This document shows positions 10,138 to 21,008 of a DNA stretch of 64,000 nt, piece after piece (positions within the stretch are counted from its first letter, which is position 1; each line of letters opens with the position of its first letter). Below the pieces are notes generated by a model. The model worked only from the letters and a program-made list of their open reading frames with translations, did no database searches and had not been told where the DNA came from. A program made the translations under genes and the position numbers. This stretch comes from Thozetella sp. PMI_491 (Eukaryota > Ascomycota > Sordariomycetes > Chaetosphaeriales > Chaetosphaeriaceae), in contig MU270058.1 in the NCBI GenBank assembly GCA_021432635.1, forward strand, positions 455,001 through 519,000, in the 5' to 3' direction.

Positions 10138-10976
10138 CTTTGACTTGTTAGCGCAGCCGTCAATGCAATGGTTGTGCTTAAAGGTGAGTAGAGCGTTACC
10201 TTGAAGGCCTTGTCGTCGTAGTAAAGTGCAGGTGTAGCTGCAAGGAATGAAGTGTACCAGATCTGAATAATTTAGCCGATGTAGTGTCAAAGTCTAAGAG
10301 AAGGTGAGTAGAGCGTTACCTTGAGGGCCTTGTCGTCGTGGTAAAATGCAGGTGTAGCTGCAAGGAATGAAGTGTGCTAGATCTGAATGAGTTAGCTGAT
10401 GTAGGGTCAAAGTCTAAGGGAAAGATGTGAGATGTGAATGAGGATAGATTCAAGTGCCTTCGGTTTGCTATCGGAGGAGTGAGCAGTAAATGTGAGTTGA
10501 AAGCGAGATTTGATATGGCTGAGATGGTATACCCACCAGGGTACCTTAGGTCTGGTGAACCAAATATTGGACTGCTGGCCTTTGGCAACTGACTGCTAAA
10601 TTCAGGAATGATGGAATGTTGTTACGGGATGTAGTGTTGAAAGGGTGAAGAGTTGTACCTTCCCAGATTGAAGTTGTGATGTCCTGGTTGAGTCCTCCTT
10701 CGTTCCTCCCTCAAAAATTAAATCATCGCCTGCAATGGAATTTATTCCTGATCAACTGTATTTTCTCTCTCGGGACTATCTCCTTTGTCCAAACACTAGT
10801 TTTCGTCACAGCACCCAGTACGATGCGTTGAGCACGAACTCACCCCTATACCATCATCACAAGTCTAATATTGGCATGTCCAGACGCTATTCGTTCTTGC
10901 AGCGCGAAAGCTTGAGGTGCTGAGCACGCATCCGTCAGTGTCACTCCACTGTCCAATTCACTACGTACGCTCCAAG
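10138..10976. other. divergent promoter region of paralogue A and the small acidic gene
   Basis: It holds the 120-bp tandem duplication (10181-10420) and then lower-GC leader-like DNA, pyrimidine-rich on the minus strand. No other gene is supported. Confidence 0.55.
10181..10420 (+). repeat. 120-bp tandem duplication upstream of paralogue A
   Basis: Unit 1 (10181-10300) and unit 2 (10301-10420) both begin AAGGTGAGTAGAGCGTTACC and differ at only a few positions. The repeat lies 44 bp before the ATG of paralogue A, in its leader or promoter. On the minus strand each unit carries an AAG|GTAACG sequence that could be a splice donor of a leader intron. Confidence 0.93.
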
Positions 10977-11237
10977 ATGTCCCACAGAGCTGGTCTCTAT
11001 GACAAGTCCATGCTTGGTATGGACGATAATGCCAATCTCGACGACGACAAGTCTATGTATGATGACGACGAGTCTATTCTAAATACAGATAAAGAGTCCA
11101 TGCTTGGTACAGACGACTATGCTGTGCTCAACGAGGATAAGACGTTGCCACATGGAGTATCTCCCAAGGTGGATTATTGGATCGTATCTGGGGTGGCCAT
11201 CCTCAGTATATGGTTGATACTGAAGCTGTTGGATTGA
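10977..11237 (+). CDS. small acidic repetitive protein with C-terminal membrane anchor
   Basis: 86 aa from the ATG at 10977 (MSHRAGLYDKSMLGMDD). The middle is built from loosely repeated Asp-rich modules: DKSMLGMDDNANLDDDKSMY, then ESILNTDKESMLGTDDYAVL and NEDK. The first and second SMLG-containing blocks are also similar in DNA. The last about 20 residues (DYWIVSGVAILSIWLILKLL) form one hydrophobic helix ending two residues from the C-terminus, as in tail-anchored proteins. There is no N-terminal signal peptide. It lies between paralogue A and a decayed island. No known family is recognised. The frame could start earlier (10917), and being small it could be non-genic; the repeat plus anchor layout makes a real gene plausible. 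Confidence 0.45.
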   Translation: MSHRAGLYDKSMLGMDDNANLDDDKSMYDDDESILNTDKESMLGTDDYAVLNEDKTLPHGVSPKVDYWIVSGVAILSIWLILKLLD

Positions 11238-13138
11238 TGTCATGGCCGCTGGCCCTGACCACAGATCAGACCACCTGCTTCGAGCTTTACGAACGAGCAG
11301 ATGGTCACAACTGCCCAGCCATTGATCTCTGTACGGCTACGTACACCAAGATCGTGGACAGCAGAGGAGCTGTGGGCGCCCAGAGGCCCTAGCTCCCTGG
11401 ATATACCCCTTATCAGAGCTGGGGAGCAGCTTCGCTGCTTCCTCTTCCCTGATCTCCATCTTAGAGTCTTTCAGTCAACCACTAGAGTATGGTCAACCAG
11501 TCTCGTACTGCGCCAGTGATCCTCGCCATGATAATTGACAAGCTAACTAAAGCTATGAAGCGCAGGGGAGCTCAGGAGCCCATATATAGAGCTCCTTAGA
11601 GCACGTAGTCTAGGCCCATATGCTTTATAGTTGAAACGCCTTTAAAACAGGGGTCCATACGAGCTCCCACGAGCTCCTCAGCTCGTAGCAGTGGTGCTCG
11701 GCAAACTAGTGGTTTTACTGAACCAACACGAGCTGTTTCTCTCTTTTACCAAGCACTACAAGCATCACCATCTATCTAGAGCTGCTTGTATAACAATCAG
11801 AGCCTACTTCCAGCACTCACAGTCCCGCGCCAAATTCATAGCCATTTTCATACCCCTTTCATATCAGCTCTCCACGCACTATAAGCTTCTACTTGCCTGC
11901 TCCATCGAGCTATAACGCTCCACCGATCTATAGGTCTATAAGCCCTCTCTCTACTACTCACTCGAGCAGTAAAGCTAGTCATCAAACTAGACATAAAACT
12001 CGCTATAAAGCTAGCCATACAGCTAGTCCCTACTGCCCCTAACTTACATTACCTGGTCAGCACATACACACACATCAGCTAGAGATCCCCCCTAGCTACT
12101 CTCTCTTTTATGCTCACACGCGCTTTAATCAGGGGAAGGGAGGGTGGGAGGGGGGTATAAGAAGCCCTGGTTTGCCACTCACAAGAACAACCAGCTCGCT
12201 ATTAGTAGATACGTTCAAGCCAGCTATAAAACATACCCCTAAGCCCCGGTTAAAGAGTATAATACACCGCACTTACTTGATCTAGCGATTAACAGAGCAG
12301 AAATCCCTCTCTTACCAGCTCACAAAGTCGTCTCTAAAGTAATAAAAAGAGCCTCTCGCCATCTAGCGGCGCTACTAGGCCGTATCCAGCAATATAATCG
12401 CTCAGTTAAGCTACTACCTAGGAGTTCTTTTACTCTATTAAAGCCTAGCATAGATCATTATCTCAGGGGGGTCTAATAACTATTTTCCGATCTACAACAC
12501 TTTAAAGCATAAGATCAAGGCTCAGCTACTTAAAGATCTTTACAAGCTCTGCTTCAACATACTCTTCAGGGGTCGTCTTAGTTACAAGAGGCATTATCAT
12601 TCATAAGGTCAGGCCCAGTAAAAGGGACCGTATTGATATAAGCTACTACTAGGGGCCTGGTTGCTTACTAGAGAGGTCTGATCAGTAATTAAAAGCGGTC
12701 CAAAGCTCTTAACGGGTAGTTACAAGGGGGCGTTATACAATAGTTACATGCTATACTCAAAAAAGGTAGAAGATCTAGATCCTATGCTCTTTCCAGTACG
12801 CAAACAAGAGATCAAAGCAATCCAGAGCTCTGCTTTATATACAATATAACACTTACTATACTATAAGGTGCAGATCATTGGTATATCAAGTCTCGTCTTA
12901 TTTCTTCTTTGCTACACAACACATCGTATTCATGAATTGGTAAGGGCTACTCTAGCACTCCTGGCTTCGTATAACCCCATTCCCGATACACAATTATTGA
13001 ACGGCAGCAACACTCGTAGCAGGCGCTCGAAGCAAAATACCCCCCCCCGGTGGTGATACAATCCTTATAAAAGGCGGTGGTCATAAGTCGTTTAGAAGTC
13101 ATCAGGTTATCGTATCCAAATGAAACCACACCCATATC
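11238..13138. other. TA-rich, ORF-poor island, probable decayed repeat
   Basis: About 1.9 kb with visibly lower GC than the flanks, very many TA steps and stops in all frames, and recurring phrases such as GAGCTC, AGCTCG, CTATAAAGC and GCTAGCCAT. This looks like repeat DNA eroded by mutation, in the style of repeat-induced point mutation. I could not recognise a transposase, reverse transcriptase or terminal repeats, so the class is unknown. It ends beside the 3' end of the CorA-like gene. Confidence 0.5.
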
Positions 13139-15675
13139 TTATACTTCTCCTTCCTTGGGCCGCCTCGGGTCCTGAGCCGGCTTGCCTCGTTTCCAGGGGA
13201 GGGCATACCTCCTCTGCCACGTAAGCCCTAGCCAACGCCCGGCTCTTTCCCGCGCAGCAATGCTCGGGGCGACGTCAGTAAATCCAGACTGTGTCCTCTT
13301 GAGCCCATTCCTCTTTGTTCGATGCGGCCGCTTCTTCTTCTTTCCCTCGGCCCCATCAGGCCCAGCGCCAGACGACGGGTGCCCTACATGGGGGCGACGA
13401 TCTCCGGTTTTAAAAACCCGCTGGAAGAGGTGGTCGATAGCGGTTCCTAGCTTCTTTGTGGCATCCATCCCAGATCGCGTTTGCAGGACCAAGATTAGCA
13501 GAAAGAAAGGTACGCAAACAGAAACCATTGTTACAGGAAAACGCCAGTCATCAGCAGCGATTGTGAACTCTGTAATGCCGAAGACTGACGTCTGTAAAAG
13601 AGCAGATTAGAAGAGCGTCACTGGTTAGGTACTCTGTTGGGTAGTTATTTTTTTCTGGACTTACGACGAATGTGAGGGGCAGGAATACCATCGACACGCC
13701 TGTCAGGACCTTGATATTGTCTCCTTGCTCGATGGCCCGCCTGGACTCCTTGACGCTGCTTCCGCTGAAGAGTTGCTCTCTCAGCGAACGGATCTCCTTG
13801 CGCGTTTGGTCGTTCTTGTTATACACAGCGAGCAAGTCCCGAACGGCACGCTCAATCTCATGCCGGAGGCTTTGCATGCGGACCATGTAAGCACGGCCGG
13901 CCACCGACTCGGGTTGCGGGTGTGGCCAGAGGCTCTGGTGGCCGCCGGTCCAAAAGTCATTGGTGAAATTCGTGCTGTAGGCAGATCGCATCGACATGAT
14001 CCCATCATTGAGCACGCCGAGGGTTGTGTAGGCCCAAAAGTATCTGCGCGAGTACGTGAAATACTTGTCCTCGAACAGTAATTTGTCGCGTGTCTTCACA
14101 TCGAACATGAAGTCGCTCTTGGAAAAGGTCAGCACTTCGGCGCTGTCAGTCCAGTGATAGACATAGACTTACGGGCGGCGTTATCAGCTTCGTTATCAGA
14201 TCATTGAGCTGCATGTAGCGCTTCACAGCATCTCGGTATTCGATGGCAAGGCTATCGAGGAAGGCGTAGGGGCCGTCATAAAACGGCTTCTTGATATCCT
14301 CGCTTCGCATCGAGTGCTCGTTGTCCGGGAAGTACTGTATATTGAGCAGATGCCAGGGACCAGAAGCATCGTAGACGGCGCCCTTCTGCACACGCCCTCT
14401 CCGCCTCCGAGCCTCGACTTCCTTCACACGCTTGCCACCCAGTGACAAGGCGAGGACAGAACTGCACTCCGCGATATCAATATGGTCGGGAGATCTCCTG
14501 TCGGGCGGCCGGTGGTCGTATTGCTGCCAGGGGCTTGGAATGATATCTTCTCCAACCACGGTGTGATACTTGAAGACGAACAAGAAAGACCGCTGCCGGA
14601 CCATGTTCGTCTCAAACGCACGATGCATGAAAGCCTTGATCGGTGTAAGTCGAGCAACTCGGAGGAATAGATGGTGGACAGAGCGGCGGGGATTACCTTT
14701 GTCCTTCCTTTGGTGCTCTCACTGGATACCAATGCCTCGAGGAGCTCGTCCATGTCAAAATGCTGGCGCATCGTCATGTGTATGCCGGCAAGCATGATAG
14801 GCGTCGGCTCCTGGAGGATACTACAGCCCTTAGGCATCATCAGCATGACGCTCCATTACCAATGGACAGGGAGAAGAAGCCACCCACGTCATTCTCCCGC
14901 AAACGTCTCCCGAGTCGTTGACAATCCTGATAGTTTCCCAGACGCTCGCCGCGGCTAAGCCTTCGTCGGTCTCACTGCTGGCAATGTCATGCTTAGGTTG
15001 GGCCTTGCCATCTATGCCGATATCATAGACCTCGTACATGCCGCTCGTGTAGGCATCCTTGTCGTCGTCTGGATCTTCCAGGGCTTCGATGACGTTGGCA
15101 GCATTCACTTCGTGCCTCTTCCTCACCACATGGCCCAGGGCCTTGACGGTTGCGTGCTTTGATTCGTCTAAGGTTCCTAGGTGGCGCACCAGGTCCTCCT
15201 CGGAGAACACCTCCTGGGGTAAAGGTTGGGAAACGCACAAGGCCTGGTCCTCGGATGGTCTAGACGAGTGGAGATGCGACGGGGACAGAAGAGGCAAGAA
15301 GTCCTCCTCGTCCTCGTCCGTGTCGGTCTCGGGCTCGAACGTCGACGCTGGCCGCGGGCGCCTATCCAACATGAGCCGCTCATTGGTCAGCCGTCTCCGT
15401 CTGAAGTTGCCCGACTGCAGAGACATATTGTCGCTGGCCATCGTGGGCGCGTGGATGGGTCGCGGCATTTCCGAGCCGAACGTGACGGCCTGGATGGCAG
15501 GCGATGGCACGCCGTCGCTGCTCGCAGTCCGCTCCATGCGAGCTCCTCCTCCTGCCCCGACGCCGGTACCAAGGGTGGCAGCGGTAGTTAGCTCGCTCAA
15601 AAGGCGAAGATTCTTTATGTACTGCTCATGGTGGTATTCGACGGCCCGAAGGAGGTCATCGTGGCTGCGAGACAT
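13139..15675 (-). CDS. CorA-like metal-ion transporter
   Basis: Five exons in transcript order: 15675-14888, 14820-14697, 14634-14173, 14117-13665 and 13591-13139. All introns are GT-AG; 759 aa. The long N-terminal part is polar, with an acidic patch (DTDEDEEDF) and a Ser/Pro-rich stretch, then a regular soluble domain (HMTMRQHFDMDELLEAL, HIDIAECSSVLALSL, GPWHLLNIQYFPDN). A coiled region (QSLRHEIERAVRDLLAVY, ARRAIEQ-like) leads to two adjacent C-terminal helices, GVSMVFLPLTFV and PVTMVSVCVPFFLLILVL. Between them sits TSVFGI at residues about 610-615, where bacterial CorA has the YGMN selectivity motif; fungal members often carry S-(V/I/F)-F-G variants. A basic cytosolic tail (GKKKKRPHRTKR) follows. 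The likely role is divalent or other ion transport at a membrane; ion and compartment are not determined. Confidence 0.85.
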
Positions 15676-16394
15676 GGCGGGTAGGACGGCATGCACTGTA
15701 GACCACGTCCAGGTCTGGCGGGAGAAAGAACTGGAGAGGAAGGTGGAGGAGGCTGCTACGAACTGAGGCGATGGACAGCCGCCGCTACGGAACACAAAGC
15801 CTGCGAGGGAGGGGGACTGAAAGGGTGAAGAGGAATGGTGAAATATGGAGAAGAGCAGCCGAATATTGCTTCGGCTGCAGCGATCTCATCAAGACTGTCG
15901 CGATGCAGATGCGAGGCTCAGTCTCGATTCTACGTCGCAACGGCGATTTTGCCTGTTTCGCTCGATCGCCTGCTTTACATAGTATGTGGGCGGCGAAGCT
16001 CTGGGGCAGGCCAGCCGCAATTTGTAGATGGGAGATTCTGCAGGCAAACCCCGAAAAGGATTGGGTAGCGGCTCTCCCCTCTTGCCTAGACGCTATGCAG
16101 CCCCCCACGCATGCAACCACAGGAGGACGCAAGCCGGCCGGCCTGGGACACCGAGCAGATCGACGTGGAATTCGGCTTTAAACAAGGCCACGACGTCTCA
16201 GCCATTTTTGCGCGAAAATCCTCAGGTGTTGCTATCACTGCTCCGTCTCTATCCGCTATATGAACCTCTCTACCCCCGGAGAGCTGGCTCCCCTTCAGTG
16301 ACGCGAGCTAGGAAGTCCTCTCCGATACTCCGAGCAAATGGTGCTCCACCGTCGTGGAGTTGCAAGCCCCTAATCGCGTGGGAAGGCTTGGCGG

Positions 16395-16396
<2 letters not shown>

Positions 16397-16428
<32 letters not shown>
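16397..16428 (+). repeat. 32-bp G homopolymer
   Basis: Thirty-two consecutive G residues, followed by AGGGG. Its length is probably unstable and may be misjudged by sequencing. Confidence 0.85.
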
Positions 16429-16429
<1 letters not shown>

Positions 16430-16976
16430 GGGGAAAGGTAGGGCTTGCTAGTGCCCCGGCTTCAAACGGCGTAGGGTTCTTGGCTCGACAGCGAGGACGG
16501 TCGCCTAGCATATGTCGCGCCATACAATGACTGCTGCCGAAGAAGAGTAGCGGGAGGGTGACGTCGGGCGGTCGAGGGGGCAGTTTAGCTGCCACTCGCC
16601 GCACCGGAGCCACGGGCGGGAGCGAGCGACGCTAGAGCACGCCCGGTGGCAGTGTGGCGATGTACACAGCTGAGCTTCTTGAATCATTCGACCTGGAAAG
16701 CCAACAGATTCTAGCGGGGGGTTGGGCGCCATTCACCGAGCCTGCTTTTGGTGCTGGACTACTCTTGGCGGTCTCGGACTTGGTCAGCGGGAGGCAGCAC
16801 TATGGCTGGCAGCACAGCAACAGCCGTCAAAGAATAGTCACCGAACCGAAGTCGCTCGGAATTGGAGGCCGACGGAAGGCGCAGCTAGCTTATCAAGCAG
16901 CCGACACCGCCGCGAGGCTGTTAAATCGATACCCATCTGGGGAGATAGGCTACCTACGATCTAACCCCTGTATCTT

Positions 16977-17122
16977 CGTTAGTTTGGCGCGAGACGGAGG
17001 CCAGCACGATATGAGGACTTGAAAGCCGGTAAACGGGCCTTTTGAGTTGCTGCTGGCCTTTTTGGCTCGAGTGGCCAGTGGCCGTTCAATTCCCGCGCTA
17101 AGAAACAAACAAGCAGCGGCTG
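16977..17122 (-). repeat. decayed copy B of the TA-flanked TIR element
   Basis: The end CAATTCCCGCGCTAAGAAAC then CAGCGGCTG (17114-17122) matches the right terminal repeat of the element at 58077-58999. Inner sequences GAAAGCCGGTAAACGGGCC and GCGCGAGAC match its inner right arm in order. The flanking TA is CA here and the opposite end was not found, so it is a truncated copy. Confidence 0.6.
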
Positions 17123-17218
17123 CATTCTAGATTGTGGATATGGGGCCACGAACGCCTGGGGGCATATCTTGCGCAAGGCCGGCTCATATCCGCACTTTTG
17201 TTCATGTGATAGCACTAT

Positions 17219-20200
17219 TTACACTGCCTTGATCTCAATCCGATCCACCATACTGCCCCCTATCCGTGCGATCTCGGCCAGCAGGGCGTCTTTGTTGAGC
17301 TCGACAGCCCCTTCTTCGCCTACCACCGGCCTGTAACATGAAGGTAGGTTGGGCTTGAACGAACGTTTCTCCATCCCCGGGTTCCAGATCCCGCCGATGA
17401 CCAGATCATCTTCTGCGCCATGGAAGAGGAGGAGCGTCCCGTTGTAGCTCGCATGCAGCTGGTCCAGGAATGTGACGACCGGGTGCTGAGCAAGTGGCAG
17501 AGGGTCCTGTCCGGTGCGCTCGTCGAGATTCTTGAACTTCGAGTGACGAGCTACATCCACCCCGTCGTAGTCGTCAGTCTCGTATGTTCTGAGAGCATTC
17601 TTCGCAGCCTTGCTGTTCAAGTGGATCAAGACGTCATAGTCCTTGAGGGAGGGGGTGAACAAAGTTTTAGGCTCGAGCTCAATGCCGCGCTCCTTGACCA
17701 GTCGCGAAGCGCTGCGGGCCAAGGCGGTCATTCGCGTCGCTACCACTCTTGATGGCCTGGCCTGTCCGCCTAGGGTAGTGTAGGTCGTTCCGCTCTCGTA
17801 GTCGTGAGTGGTGGCTGCAATGAGAGCGACACGGTTCATGTTGGGATCGATCTGTCTCCATGCCTCCAGGCGAGTGCTTACTGTCGCATGGGCCGCCGGT
17901 GACATTTCGCCACTCGTATCGACCACCAGCGGCTCTGTCCGCCAATCCCAATGGGCCAAGAAGAGCAGAGCTTGTAGGAAGCCAGTGCTGGCACTGGAGG
18001 GTGCCGAGGCTGGGTTCTTAGAGAAGACGCCGAGCACGACGAGCTCGATAAGCTCTTCGTTGAAATGGCACCCTAGCATGTGCGCGTTGAACCAGTGCTT
18101 CAGCAGGCGGATGCTCGGCGACAAGGCTGGGAAGCGGGTCGCAAACGTAGACACAGTCTGGGTCAGGAGAGGGAGTTGAGTGCAGGATCGTCTCAGCGCT
18201 GCCAAGAGTGTCGCACTCTGGGCCCGCACCCGCTCATCGGTGGTTTTATCTTTCGTCCGCCGTTCAAGAAGGGCTTCTTCGAGATCACTCTGGATGCGCA
18301 GGCGAAACGATGCTCCTGAGTCATAGACAACATCAAGGAAGGCAAGATTCTGAACATCCGACTCGACGCCCCCAAGGCCGACATACGTCCTGATTTCGGG
18401 CTTAGCCTGTTCAAGGAGGCTTGCAATTTTGAGGAGAAAGGCGACCTTGGTCCTCTGCACAGCTGCAAGATTCTCAGGCCACTTCCCTGAGACTTCGAAA
18501 GAAAGAACCGTCTCCATTGGCCGAGGCCCCGACTTCGACGGGCCGAAGGGAGCCTTGATAGAGGTATGTCTCAGTTCTGGGCAGGTAGGGGCAAGCTGCC
18601 TCACGTGAAGCGGCAGATCCTCCAGATCTCGAATGTGGCGTTCGAACGAGCTGAAGGCTTTCCTGGCTGCGTTGAAAGCAGCGGCATCGGTATCCTTGAT
18701 CGGGACTAAGGAAGCGAAGCCGTGGCCGTAAAAGGTGAGGTCACCCTCCAGGAGGCCAGCGTTCAGGTGCAGCCGAAGAGAATACCTTGTGATTTCCTCG
18801 CAGAGCTCGGTCGGTGTAGTCGACTTCCAAATCAACGTCTCTAGGATGCTTCCGTCTGCAAAGCGGCGAAGCTCTGCCTTGTCCCCCCAAAACCGCCGAA
18901 ATTCCTTGGCCTCCTCCTTCTCCTCGGATGAGGGTCCGTGGTCAACCTGGCGAGACATGTTTGCGGGATTGAAGAGAATTCCAACGTCGATGGTGGAAGT
19001 CTTGTTCACGGCCGACTTCGAAAGGGGCCATTTGTCCAGCCCGGGCACGAAAACATATACGAGTCGAGCTCTGTCGCCGAACGCTCTCTCCAGCACACTA
19101 TATACTTTGTTGGCGAAACCCCAGTTGCGCCCTTGACGGCTGGCATCCTCCTCAGAACCATCCTCACAACGAAGTCGAGCAACCAGGTCGAAAAGCTGCA
19201 AGGGAGCATCGGCTTTCGTAATGAAAGTTGGCGTGAACTGTTCGACGGCACTGTTGCTTAGGAGGGAGTTTGTTTGCTTGGCGTGGTGTTGAAGTATGGT
19301 GGCAGACCAGGAGGACATTTTAAACGCAATGTTAAGATGACGGGCCGAGTCGTACAGCACAGGGCCAGGCTCAACCAATTCTTCCTGGCTTGGGTTGCCG
19401 GGTCCAAGCACGTATGGTTTCTCTGCAAAGCTTGTCACAGATAGGAACTGCACGAGCGCCTTGAAGAGCTGGGTACTCGTCAGGGAAGTAGATAGAGACG
19501 CATTCTTCTTTCCACTACGGCCTTGAAGCAACAGAGCTAACAAGACCGCCCACTCAAAGGAGCCGAACCCTCCTTGAGACATGGCACCACCGAGTCCTCG
19601 CTGTTGCAACCCTAGATGACCGCGTTAGAGTATACGGGAGAGGGAATTAGCGCCCTGATGCTTACAGATCCGTCCCAGCATGCAGGCATCTTTGAATCCT
19701 GGGCAATTCTTCTCAGCCTGGCGCAACAGACGCAAATAAGATGGGAAACAGGCCTCGGCCTTCAAAGTTGAGTTGTAAAAAGGTGTTGGTTGCGAGGAGT
19801 GATCTTTATCCTCGTGAGCGCTTTTGCGAATCATCGCAGCTCCAGGCAAGAGCTTCGATGTAGGCATGAAGCCATCCGGAGCACATGGGATTATCCGTAT
19901 TCGGTAGTCAAGTTGCGATCGTTGACTTTCGCCATGGGTGGGCTCCGGCTGCAGCGACAATATAGGTAGAAGAGGATTGCCGCATAAGTACTCGAAAGAT
20001 GTGTTGACGATACCCTTAAGGTCTACCTGGACAGCATTCGCGATCACCGCCAAGAAATAGGCCCTCTTATAAAAGTAGCGCATGTCCAAATAGTCCTTGG
20101 CCTGCAGCATCGCTTCAGGCATGGCCACGATCATGTCGACAGCATGGTCCCTCTGCGATCGCGTCATTGTCCTGGATACATAGCTTCCCACAACGTTGAA

Positions 20201-20590
20201 TACGGTCGGCCGTTCGAAAGAAACCTTGTAGTTCGAGTCGCTAGGGGGTTTCGGGTTCGGGAAGGGTACTTTGACGTGATGCAACTTGTTCAGCTTCGCA
20301 GCCGCCTCGAGGACCTGGTTCTGAGTTAGGGCGACAAAAAGACGTCAAAACATATAGGCATCTCTCACCGGCAGAAATTCATGCGATTTAGTGCCCTCAA
20401 TTGAGGCCTTGACCTTATGCAAAAGGTCGTCGACGCCTACTAGGTCGTTCTCGTAGGCGACTTTTTCTTCTTTGAGAAGCTCTCCAGCTTGCATGGCGAA
20501 AGCCGATCCTGAGAGCCCAGTCGAGGTTATGACGCCAGAATTTTGACTGGAATGGTCCAGCTTCCGCCGTTTGGCGGGTATCTCTTCCAT
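17219..20590 (-). CDS. utp22: Utp22/Nrap-family U3 snoRNP protein
   Basis: Three exons: 20590-20369, 20320-19666 and 19611-17219; 1089 aa, close to the usual length of fungal Utp22. The start MEEIPAKRRKLDHSSQ is basic and nuclear-like. Landmarks along the protein: FERPTVFNVVGSYVSRT near the N-terminus, FGSFEWAVLLALLLQG, the nucleotidyltransferase-like remnant (VDVG-type strand STIDVGILFNP), FWGDKAELRRFADGSILETL, IRLLKHWFNAHMLG, ELIELVVLGVF and the C-terminal DDLVIGGIWNPGMEKRSFKP. These are conserved blocks of the six-part Nrap/NOL6 family. Known role: part of the UTP-C/CURI assemblies in the small-subunit processome, needed for 18S rRNA maturation in the nucleolus. It is divergent from SKI3 with 418 bp between the start codons. 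Intact. Confidence 0.96.
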
Positions 20591-21008
20591 CTTTGCGTGG
20601 AAGCCCGCGACAGCACTGGACGGGCGACAAAAACCAAGTCAAGCTGGATATTTCGTGATAGGCTCTAGAACTTTTTGCGACCAAGCAAACACGCCCGAAG
20701 CTCACTTTTTTTCTGAGCGATAAGGACGGATGATTATTGTTGCCATCCCGGCGGGGTGATAAGCAGCACGGGAGCTTACAGGCAATCGCAGCTGGCAGAG
20801 TGGGGCTCGGATATTGAGGACTCAACTGCCACTGAGCTGTGACCGTCACCAAACTCTGAAAGGCGGAAGTGAACGCGACGCCAGAGCCACGCATCCGATT
20901 CTGAATTGAATTAGTACACTGATTCACAGTTTCCCGGCGCCGTATATCTCACTCCTCCACCGATGGACCCCGGGGAAACCTAGCCGCCCCAGAGTCCAGA
21001 CCTACGCC
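20591..21008. promoter_or_regulatory. bidirectional promoter between utp22 and ski3
   Basis: This 418-bp gap must hold both promoters. A short upstream open frame for the plus-strand gene lies at 20963-20983. I see no clear TATA box. Confidence 0.6.
20963..20983 (+). other. possible uORF of ski3
   Basis: ATG followed by five codons and TAG (MDPGET), 25 nt before the SKI3 start at 21009. It acts only if transcription starts upstream of it, which is unknown. Confidence 0.3.

Larger units (their letters stand above)
15676..17218. other. intergenic, with poly-G tract and decayed repeat copy
   Basis: No supported gene. It holds a 32-bp G homopolymer (16397-16428) and decayed copy B of the TA-flanked element (about 16977-17122). 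Short frames here have no recognisable domains. Confidence 0.6.

Noticed and set aside
13139-15675. Several separate small minus-strand genes
   Set aside because: The frames join through GT-AG introns with consistent phases into one CorA-like protein.
15059-15766. Plus-strand open frame of 235 codons
   Set aside because: It lies antisense to the first exon of the CorA-like gene, whose protein continuity and splice sites are clear; the frame is a compositional shadow.
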